NCBI GenBank assembly: GCA_035761045.1
Contig: DASTRU010000135.1
Span: 1 to 6,987 of the forward strand
Direction of reading: 5' to 3'
Origin: DASTRU01 sp035761045
Lineage (GTDB): Bacteria > Pseudomonadota > Gammaproteobacteria > Burkholderiales > Burkholderiaceae_E
DNA: 6,987 nucleotides
Below, piece by piece: positions 1 to 5,187 of the stretch (positions are counted from its first letter, which is position 1; each line of letters starts with the position of its first letter). The translations under genes were made by a program, and so were the position numbers. The notes below the pieces were generated by a model. The model searched no databases and was not told the origin of the DNA. It saw only the letters and a program-made list of their open reading frames with translations.

Positions 1-2578
1 ACTGTTCGAGCAAACGGCCCAAGTCGATATGACGGCCTGGCCGGCTGGCGAGCAGCTTAAGGAGTTCGAGCGGTTTCTTGGGTGCTTTGCCGGTCACGAC
101 CAGCGGTTCGCCATCGAGCGTGACGCGAAAGCCGTCCAAACAGACGACGTGCACACGCCAGGGCCAATCGGCGGGCGCGCAATCGGGCGCGCGCAAGGCG
201 CGCGTGCGCACGAGTTCGCGTACATACGCCGGCTCGATGTTGTGAACGAGCGCATGGGCGCACAGCTCGGCCACCAATCCGGGCAGCGGCCGCATGGACA
301 CAAGCGGCGCGGCCGCGCGCCACGCCTCGAAGGCGCGTTGCAAGGTCGGCGCGAATCGTTCGTGATCGGCACCAAGCGCGAGTGCTTGCGCCGCCGCTAT
401 CGCGCCGTCCACCAACTGCCGCTGGCGGCCGGTAAGGCGCGGCCGCAGCGTGCCCAGCATGGCGATGGCGTCGTCGTAGCGTCGCGCGCCGAGCAACGCA
501 TAGGTTTTGGTCGCGCGAAAGACGTGCAGCCGATCCTCGCTGGCATGCGCTTGATGCGCGGCGACGAGCGCGAGGTCGGCGGTTTCGACAGCCCGCGTGA
601 AGTGTCCGCGCGCGATTTGCAGCCGGGCTTGCGAGTTGTAATAGGCGCTCGCCAGCATCGGCCGGCGGACGTCGAGCCGTTGGCCGAGTTCATCAATGGC
701 GCTGGCCGCGTCGTCCAACCGTCCGTCGTCGAGCGACTGCGCGACCTCGGCTTGCAACAGCTCGCACGTCAGCACGCGCGAGTTGCCGGCGTCGTTGATC
801 GCGCGGGCATGTCGCCATGCCTCGCGCGCGGCGTCGGCCCGGCCATGATGAAAGTACAGCCGCCCGAGCGCCAAGTACCACCGACCACGGCGCAACACGC
901 CGATGCTGCCGCTGGCCAAGGCTTCGCCCGTCGCGGCGGCGATCGGCGCGACTTCCTCGACGCGGCCTTCGATGTCGAACACCTCGATCAAGGCGTGCGC
1001 GGCCATGCAGCGCTCGTTGGGATCGAGGTCGATGCGCGCATCGAGCAACATGGCCTGCGCGGCGGCGATCGCCTCGCGGGTGCGCGCGGCGGAGAAATCG
1101 ATATTGGCGCTCAACAAGGCGGCGCACAGCCGGGCGGTGGCGGCCCGCAACCGATCGACCGGCAAGGCGTGATCATCGAGCGCGGGCAAGCGTTCGACGC
1201 GCTCAAGCCAGGTCGGCAATCCCTCGAAGTCGGCCAACTCGGCGTTGTAGGCAAACAGCGCGGCGGCGACGGCAGCCGTCATGCGCGATGTATCGCAAGC
1301 CTCGGCCGCCGCGTGGTAGGCCGCATCGAACCAAGCGCGCGCGGCCAGCTCGTCGATTTGCACGGTGGCGAACCCAAGCCAATACGCCAAGGCCGCGTGC
1401 CGCGCGATGCGGTCGCGTGGCAGACGGGTCACGAAGTCGAGCAAGCGAGTGGCTTGGCCGGTGCGGGCCAGCGTTTCGGCTTGCGCGGCCAGACCCGCGA
1501 TCGCGGCGTCCACGTCGTGCATGTCAAGCGCGAGTTCGACCGCGTCGAGCGCATGGCCAAGCCGTTCGAGCGCCGCGCGCGAGGCGCGATACAAGGCCGC
1601 GCGTCGCTCGGCGCCCAAGTGTTCGTGCAAGAACCGGCGAAACAAGCCATGAACGGCGTACAGCGGCGCGCCGTTCGCGTCGCGGCCTTGGCGCACGACG
1701 AACAAATGGCTTGCGCACAGCGCGTCCAGCATTTCGCTCGCGCGCTCGATCGAGCCGAGCTCCGCGAGCGAGGCGGCGATCTCGGCGGTGAACGCGGGCA
1801 AGAGTGCCGTTGCCTCCAAGGCGCGGCGGGCCGTGTCGTCCAGGCGCGAATAGACCTCGGCGCCGAAGTAATGGTCCACCAAGGGCAAGCGCGCGTGATC
1901 ATCGGTCGCGATCGGTCGCGCGGCGGCCAGCATCACGATGCCGGCCGCCCAACCGCCGCTCAAGGCGCACACCCGTTGCGCGTCGGCGCGGGTGGCGCGT
2001 GGCGGCAAAAGAGCCAGGGTTTCGTCGACCGAGAAATGCAAACAGATGCTGTCGAGCTCCACGAGGTGCCGTTTGCTGGCCGCGCTCGCGAACATCGCGC
2101 TCGGTGCGCAATGGCTGGTGATGAGCAACACCGCGCGGCTCGGCAATTCGTCCAGCGCGATGGCGACCAAGCGGTCGATGGCGGGCGAGCCGTCTTGCAG
2201 GTTGTCGAACACCAGCACCGATCGCGCGGGCAGCGCGCTCAGGGCCGCGCGAAAGAATCGGCGCGCGAAGGCTTCAAGGTCGGCGGCGAAGGCGGCGTCC
2301 CATCGCGGCAATTCGCGTCGCGGCGCATGCGTTCGCACCAGCGCGGAGAAATCGGAAAAGAAACTGGCCGCGTCGCGATCGGTGCGGTCCACGCGATACC
2401 ACCACCCACGACCCTCGCGTTGCGCGAGATATTGAGACGCGAGCGTGGATTTCCCGGCGCCTGGCGGCGCGGCGATGAAAACGGCGCGGGCTTGCGTGAA
2501 TGCATCGCGCAGCCGTTCGCCGGCCTGCGCGCGCACGAGGGCGTTGCAAGCATCTGGCGGAGCGAATTTGGCGAGCAT
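1..2578 (-). CDS. MalT-like STAND ATPase transcriptional regulator with C-terminal BTAD-type winged helix (3' end outside window)
   Basis: The reading frame, read by hand on the minus strand, stays open from ATG at 2578-2576 to the window edge (859 codons, no stop). Residues 37-44 (APPGAGKS) are a Walker A P-loop and 121-126 (VLVFDN) a Walker B strand. SGGWAAGIVML at about 207-217 matches the conserved STAND segment after the sensor region. From about residue 330 to 800 the protein is Ala/Leu-rich helical repeats of TPR type (for example RWYLALGRLYFHHGRADAAREAW). Residues from about 808 (VHVVCLDGFRVTLDGEPL, then KPLELLKLLASRPGRHIDL) match the start of an OmpR/BTAD-like DNA-binding domain. Proteins of this design are cytoplasmic, ligand- or partner-activated transcription activators; the signal and targets here are unknown. 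The start at 2578 has ATAGGT about 7 bases upstream. An in-frame ATG at 2602 is possible but its only purine-rich stretch (GATGGG) sits too close. The family is well supported, the DNA-binding subtype slightly less so because the domain is cut. Confidence 0.9.
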   Translation of the reverse strand, partial: MLAKFAPPDACNALVRAQAGERLRDAFTQARAVFIAAPPGAGKSTLASQYLAQREGRGWWYRVDRTDRDAASFFSDFSALVRTHAPRRELPRWDAAFAADLEAFARRFFRAALSALPARSVLVFDNLQDGSPAIDRLVAIALDELPSRAVLLITSHCAPSAMFASAASKRHLVELDSICLHFSVDETLALLPPRATRADAQRVCALSGGWAAGIVMLAAARPIATDDHARLPLVDHYFGAEVYSRLDDTARRALEATALLPAFTAEIAASLAELGSIERASEMLDALCASHLFVVRQGRDANGAPLYAVHGLFRRFLHEHLGAERRAALYRASRAALERLGHALDAVELALDMHDVDAAIAGLAAQAETLARTGQATRLLDFVTRLPRDRIARHAALAYWLGFATVQIDELAARAWFDAAYHAAAEACDTSRMTAAVAAALFAYNAELADFEGLPTWLERVERLPALDDHALPVDRLRAATARLCAALLSANIDFSAARTREAIAAAQAMLLDARIDLDPNERCMAAHALIEVFDIEGRVEEVAPIAAATGEALASGSIGVLRRGRWYLALGRLYFHHGRADAAREAWRHARAINDAGNSRVLTCELLQAEVAQSLDDGRLDDAASAIDELGQRLDVRRPMLASAYYNSQARLQIARGHFTRAVETADLALVAAHQAHASEDRLHVFRATKTYALLGARRYDDAIAMLGTLRPRLTGRQRQLVDGAIAAAQALALGADHERFAPTLQRAFEAWRAAAPLVSMRPLPGLVAELCAHALVHNIEPAYVRELVRTRALRAPDCAPADWPWRVHVVCLDGFRVTLDGEPLVVTGKAPKKPLELLKLLASRPGRHIDLGRLLEQ
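1901..1920. repeat. 10-bp perfect tandem duplication inside the STAND regulator gene
   Basis: ATCGGTCGCG occurs twice head to tail (1901-1910 and 1911-1920). The unit is not a multiple of three, yet the reading frame is coherent on both sides (AAARPIATDDHARL), so this is not a recent disrupting duplication. It encodes a segment just after the STAND core and is probably incidental. Confidence 0.6.
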
Positions 2579-2653
2579 CACGGGACCTATCGAACACGGC
2601 ATGGCCCATCAATACGACACTGTGTTGGGGCAATGCAGCATGCAACGATGGCC

Positions 2654-2666
2654 CTCGCAATGCGAG
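2654..2666. promoter_or_regulatory. Perfect palindrome upstream of the STAND regulator (candidate operator)
   Basis: CTCGCA-A-TGCGAG is a perfect 6+1+6 dyad in the non-coding gap between the Mrr-like gene (ends 2717) and the STAND regulator (starts 2578). On the minus strand a TTGACC element (2674-2669), one base from the -35 consensus, ends two bases before it, so the dyad would sit in a promoter spacer. No good -10 hexamer follows at the usual distance, so the promoter reading is weak. A binding site for a dimeric regulator or a short RNA hairpin are both possible. Confidence 0.3.
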
Positions 2667-2689
2667 ATGGTCAATCCCGAAATTGGGCG

Positions 2690-2718
2690 GAGTGTTACGA
2701 GTGTTGCGCGGAGTGCTC
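2690..2718. repeat. Short direct repeats GAGTGTT-type, three copies
   Basis: GAGTGTTAC (2690-2698), GAGTGTTGC (2699-2707) and GAGTGCTC (2711-2718) form three near-identical direct units with starts 9 and 12 bases apart. They lie just downstream of the Mrr-like gene, overlap its stop codon by two bases, and are about 110 bp upstream of the STAND regulator start. BTAD/SARP-type activators are known to bind direct repeats, so autoregulation can be imagined, but the spacing is irregular and the units short. Confidence 0.35.
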
Positions 2719-3412
2719 AGGCTTGCGAGGCCGTCAGAAGCAAACGCTTTCTCTCATCGGGCAAGGCCGAGATTTTGGTCGCGAGTTGATCGGCGGTGAT
2801 CAATGTGATGGCTTGTTCGGCCGCGGCTTTCGTCGCGTTCAGCGTCGCGCCATGTTGCGCGATGAAGGTCGCGTGTTGAATGTTGAGTTGCTTGCGCGCG
2901 AGCCCGAATTCAATGACCTCGCGCGAGCCCGCCGGATGCTCGCTCGATCGCGCCCAGCGCAGGGCCATCATTGGCGTGGCGGCATTACCCGCGAACAACA
3001 ACGCGTCGATGGGTTCCTTGCCCGCATGTCTGCGCGCCTTCAAACCCGTCAACTCGAAGTACGCCACGCACAAACGCGCGAAGCGGCTCCCACGCAAGGT
3101 TTTCAAGCCGTTCGCGTCGAGCGAGACGGGTGCGGTGTCCCTGTCGTGCGTGGCCGGAGGTTCTTGGTGAACCGATTGCGCGGTCGCCTGTTGAAGCGGC
3201 GCTGTGCCGGTCGCGGCTGGCTTGGCGGGACTGGGCGTGGGCGTCGTCTTATCCACCGACTGGGCTTGACGTCGCATGGCGGCGAACTCGGCCGCTTTCG
3301 CCTGTTCGCGCTCGTTCAACGCTTCGTTATAGGTGCGCCATCGTTTGGCGCCCAAGCTCCAACCGGCGAACGCGATCGCCGACATCAGCATCAGGAAAAG
3401 GATGGTTTGCAT
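2717..3412 (-). CDS. Membrane-anchored protein with degenerate Mrr-like (PD-(D/E)XK) restriction endonuclease domain
   Basis: 231 residues. A hydrophobic N-terminal segment (about 3-20, QTILFLMLMSAIAFAGW) followed by Lys/Arg suggests a signal anchor with the rest in the cytoplasm. Next come a charged, probably helical stretch (21-52) and a Pro/Ala/Thr-rich linker (about 53-98). Residues about 105-217 resemble the Mrr_cat fold: helix ARLCVAYFELTGLKA, then EPIDALLF with Asp136 in the place of the catalytic Asp, ALRWA (150-154) where active enzymes carry a (Q/E)xK strand, and the closing TFIAQHGAT..ATKAAAEQAITLITADQLATKI pattern. The missing Lys suggests a non-cleaving fold. The start at 3412 has GGTAGG about 10 bases upstream; longer in-frame starts at 3430 (ATG) and 3436 (GTG) are possible. 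The coding status is strong and the fold assignment is from pattern recognition only. Confidence 0.72.
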   Translation of the reverse strand: MQTILFLMLMSAIAFAGWSLGAKRWRTYNEALNEREQAKAAEFAAMRRQAQSVDKTTPTPSPAKPAATGTAPLQQATAQSVHQEPPATHDRDTAPVSLDANGLKTLRGSRFARLCVAYFELTGLKARRHAGKEPIDALLFAGNAATPMMALRWARSSEHPAGSREVIEFGLARKQLNIQHATFIAQHGATLNATKAAAEQAITLITADQLATKISALPDERKRLLLTASQA

Positions 3413-3431
3413 AGCCAAACAACCTACCATC

Positions 3432-3454
3432 GTCACCGGCGTTTAAGGCGTGAC
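3432..3454. promoter_or_regulatory. Inverted repeat in the divergent Mrr-like / DUF2237 intergenic region
   Basis: GTCAC (3432-3436) and GTGAC (3450-3454) form a spaced dyad whose inner bases (CGGCGTTTAAGGC) are also partly symmetric around GTTTAA. It lies in the only space available for control of two divergent genes, close to the 5' end of the minus-strand gene. I see no convincing -35/-10 pair. It may be a shared operator or chance. Confidence 0.22.
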
Positions 3455-3478
3455 ACTTCTCTCAACACAAGGACAACG

Positions 3479-3886
3479 ATGGAACGGGAATCAAACTTGC
3501 CGCTTAGTCGCAACGTATTAGGCGGCGCGCTTACGACATGTGGTTTGCAACCCCGCACGGGGTTTCAGCGCGATGGGTGCTGCGAAATGGACCAACACGA
3601 TCGTGGCTTGCACGTCGTGTGCGCGAAGGTGACGCAAGAGTTTCTCGAATACTCGCGCACGCGTGGCAATGACCTCGTCACCGCGCGTCCCGAATGGAAT
3701 TTTCCCGGACTAAAGCCGGGAGATCGCTGGTGCTTATGCGCCGCGCGTTGGCGCGAAGCGCTGGAGGCAGGCGTCGCGCCGCCTGTGATTCTTGAAGCAA
3801 CGCATGAAGCAGCACTCGCGATCGTGAACCTGGCCGAGCTTAAGTACCACGCTCTTGTGGATGAAGAAGGCAGCAGCACGACATGA
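3479..3886 (+). CDS. DUF2237 family protein (COG3651), function unknown
   Basis: 135 residues, close to the usual length for this family. The family signature is nearly complete: NVLGGALTTCG (12-22), TGFQRDGCC (27-35), HVVCAKVTQEFLEYSRTRGNDL (45-66), FPGLKPGDRWCLCAARW (75-91) and EALEAGVAPPVILEATHEAAL (93-113). Cysteines 21, 34, 35, 48, 85 and 87 plus His109 stand out and suggest metal binding or redox chemistry, but no activity is established for the family as far as I know. Start chosen at ATG 3479 because AAGGA (3469-3473) lies five bases upstream and because family homology begins just after it; the same frame is open far upstream only because it is antisense to the minus-strand genes. 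No signal peptide is visible, so it is probably cytoplasmic. It appears monocistronic. Confidence 0.93.
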   Translation: MERESNLPLSRNVLGGALTTCGLQPRTGFQRDGCCEMDQHDRGLHVVCAKVTQEFLEYSRTRGNDLVTARPEWNFPGLKPGDRWCLCAARWREALEAGVAPPVILEATHEAALAIVNLAELKYHALVDEEGSSTT

Positions 3887-3896
3887 CCGCGTAAAA

Positions 3897-3952
3897 ACAG
3901 CGGCTGACTTAACCACGGTGGTGAACCGTTAAGCAATCCATCGCCGTTTTTT
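3897..3952 (+). terminator. Possible Rho-independent terminator after the DUF2237 gene
   Basis: AGCGGC (3899-3904) can pair with GCCGTT (3943-3948, one G-U), enclosing a second stem CTTAAC (3908-3913) with GTTAAG (3928-3933). Six Ts (3947-3952) follow at once. The branched shape is unusual for a simple terminator, and the outer stem is short, so a transcript leader element for the downstream LuxR-type gene is an alternative. Confidence 0.4.
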
Positions 3953-3958
3953 CAAATA

Positions 3959-3994
3959 CCTAAGGTTTTTGGAAACGGTCTTTAGGGAGAGGAG
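3959..3994 (+). promoter_or_regulatory. Strong Shine-Dalgarno of the LuxR-type gene partly within an inverted repeat
   Basis: AGGGAGAGGAG (3984-3994), seven bases before ATG 4002, is an exceptionally purine-rich ribosome binding site and fixes the start there rather than at the TTG at 3969. CCTAA (3959-3963) can pair with TTAGG (3982-3986), with an inner GTTT (3965-3968)/AAAC (3973-3976) stem, so a weak hairpin would cover the first bases of the site. The pairing is AU-rich and its effect uncertain; the downstream GAGGAG stays free. Confidence 0.5.
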
Positions 3995-4001
3995 AGTTTT
4001 T

Positions 4002-4463
4002 ATGAACGCCGTTACTCAACCACTCACGCATATCGAGCACACATTCGCGCGGATTTGCGCCGAATTCGATTTGCATTCCGCGCGACTTGAAGTCATCGAA
4101 GTCGATACGCCCGATCATCGCGATGGCGCGCCACGATTGTTTACCAATGCGTCGCTCGCGCAAGATCTCGCTCGTTTCTCGATCGACGGCCGCAGCTTCG
4201 TGATCCGCCGAAAAGGGGACGCTTGCAGCAACGGCAAGTTGCAACCGAGCAAACTCGCGCGATCGCTCACCGGGCGCGAAATGCAAATCGTCGAACTTGT
4301 CGCTCAGGGCTTGCGCAATAAACAAATCGCATCCCACTTAGACATCAGCGAGTACACGGTCGCCGCTTACGTTAAGCAGATCTGCCAAAAGCTCGACGTG
4401 CACAACCGTACCGCCGTGGCGGCGCGTTGGTTGCACGATTCACTCAGCGCGCCGATGAACTGA
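4002..4463 (+). CDS. Small LuxR/GerE-type helix-turn-helix transcriptional regulator
   Basis: 153 residues. The C-terminal GerE domain is clear: LTGREMQIVELVAQGLRNKQ (89-108), then IASHLDISEYTVAAYVKQIC (109-128), then QKLDVHNRTAVAARW. It contains the expected LTxRE, G.xNKxIA, TV and KL..xNR positions. The N-terminal 85 residues carry no receiver phospho-acceptor pattern and no recognisable autoinducer or PAS domain; the segment DLARFSIDGRSFVIRR (55-70) looks like a short beta hairpin also seen in small regulators of this type. It probably binds DNA as a dimer in the cytoplasm; the signal and targets are unknown. The ATG at 4002 is preceded by a very strong ribosome binding site. The gene stands alone on its strand and converges on the HNH gene. 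Confidence 0.92.
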   Translation: MNAVTQPLTHIEHTFARICAEFDLHSARLEVIEVDTPDHRDGAPRLFTNASLAQDLARFSIDGRSFVIRRKGDACSNGKLQPSKLARSLTGREMQIVELVAQGLRNKQIASHLDISEYTVAAYVKQICQKLDVHNRTAVAARWLHDSLSAPMN

Positions 4464-4484
4464 CTCCTTGCATAACCGATACAT

Positions 4485-4519
4485 GCTCGCGCCGTCTTGC
4501 TAACTATGCAGGCGCGAGC
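4485..4519. terminator. GC-rich hairpin between convergent genes (possible bidirectional terminator)
   Basis: GCTCGCGCC (4485-4493) and GGCGCGAGC (4511-4519) are perfect 9-base inverted arms with a 17-base loop, lying between the LuxR-type stop (4463) and the end of the HNH gene. The right arm is inside the HNH coding region (its last codons). Neither strand has a clear T-run after the stem (only CTTT on plus), so termination would be weak or the hairpin may serve to protect the 3' end of transcripts. Confidence 0.4.
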
Positions 4520-5057
4520 CTTTCGGTAAATGAGCCATCAAGAACTCCATCTGGTCGACGAGAATGCGTCGGTTACGCAAGATGAAGTCCTCCCATAAGC
4601 TCGGCACATACGGCAAATACAACAACGGCATGCGTGCTTGCTCGGGCGTGCGGCTGCCTTTGTGATGGTTGCAGCCACGGCAGGCGGTGACCACGTTCAT
4701 CCACCCGTCGCGTCCACCTTGCGCGAACGGAACGATGTGCTCGCGCGTAAGTTCCTCAGTGGGGAAACGCTGGCCGCAATAGGCGCACACATTGCGGTCG
4801 CGCGCGAAGAGTTTGGTGTTGGTCAGGCCCGGCACCAAGGCGAACGGGTTGATCTTGGGCAGACCTTTCGTGCCGATGATGGAATTAATGCGCACCGTTG
4901 ATTGTCGACCGGTGCGAGCATTGACGCCGCCGCGAAACAGCGCGACATCGCTGCCCGCTTCCCAGCGCACGTCGCCGGCCGCGTAATGCAACACCGCGGC
5001 TTCAAGCGATATCCAGGACTGCGGAAAACCTTGCGAGTTGAGCTTAAGAATCTTCAT
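4500..5057 (-). CDS. HNH endonuclease family protein
   Basis: 185 residues. The HNH fold is visible with its structural zinc cysteines: CAYC (91-94), then LTREHIVPFAQGGRDGWMNVVTACRGCNHHKGSRTPEQA (103-141). His107 is the first HNH His, Asn121 the central Asn, CRGC (126-129) the second zinc pair, and HHK (131-133) the end of the motif. The N-terminal part (LKLNSQGFPQSWISLEAAVLHYAAGDV, 4-30) is the conserved beta-alpha segment found before the HNH domain in a widespread chromosomal family. It is predicted to bind and cut DNA using a divalent metal. The biological role of this solitary family is not settled, and no methyltransferase partner is nearby. Start ATG at 5057; no clear ribosome binding site precedes it, which leaves a little doubt. 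The gene is divergent from the metal exporter. Confidence 0.9.
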   Translation of the reverse strand: MKILKLNSQGFPQSWISLEAAVLHYAAGDVRWEAGSDVALFRGGVNARTGRQSTVRINSIIGTKGLPKINPFALVPGLTNTKLFARDRNVCAYCGQRFPTEELTREHIVPFAQGGRDGWMNVVTACRGCNHHKGSRTPEQARMPLLYLPYVPSLWEDFILRNRRILVDQMEFLMAHLPKGSRLHS

Positions 5058-5093
5058 GGGATTCGTAGGTGGCGCGCGGTTGGCGCGTAAATG

Positions 5094-5121
5094 TTTTCAT
5101 GCTTCGCAACGCTGGTCTAAT
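5094..5121 (+). promoter_or_regulatory. Candidate sigma70 promoter for the exporter-oxidoreductase operon
   Basis: TTTTCA (5094-5099) and TCTAAT (5116-5121) are separated by 16 bases, in the 130-bp gap between the divergent HNH gene and the exporter. The -10 matches consensus at five of six positions, the -35 at four. No clear metal-regulator operator is visible around it. Confidence 0.35.
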
Positions 5122-5187
5122 GTAACCCAGCCGCGCGCGATTTGGACAACGCACGCCATTTGCTGGTTTCGTAAAAGGTCCTAAACC

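Noticed and set aside
817..1791. 324-codon plus-strand open frame
   Set aside because: Extremely Arg/Ala-rich low-complexity translation within the STAND regulator gene; an out-of-frame shadow.
2579..2602. Upstream ATG (2602) as start of the STAND regulator
   Set aside because: The only purine-rich stretch before it is too close; ATG 2578 has ATAGGT at suitable distance and gives the family-like N-terminus MLAKFAPP. Not fully excluded.
2239..2660. Minus-strand open frames of 104 and 128 codons over the STAND gene start
   Set aside because: Their translations are Arg/Pro-rich with no P-loop; the third frame on this strand encodes the Walker A and B motifs.
29..3478. Giant plus-strand open frame upstream of the DUF2237 gene read as a protein
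   Set aside because: It is Arg/Gly/Gln-rich with no recognisable domain and is the exact complement of two well-supported minus-strand genes; only 3479-3886 has a ribosome binding site and family homology.
3969..4001. TTG at 3969 as start of the LuxR-type regulator
   Set aside because: It would place the very strong ribosome binding site (3984-3994) inside the coding region; ATG 4002 fits far better.
2717..5057. A nuclease-based defence island (Mrr-like plus HNH genes)
   Set aside because: The genes are not in one operon, the Mrr-like domain seems catalytically dead, the HNH belongs to a common solitary chromosomal family, and there is no methyltransferase, helicase, effector or mobile element.
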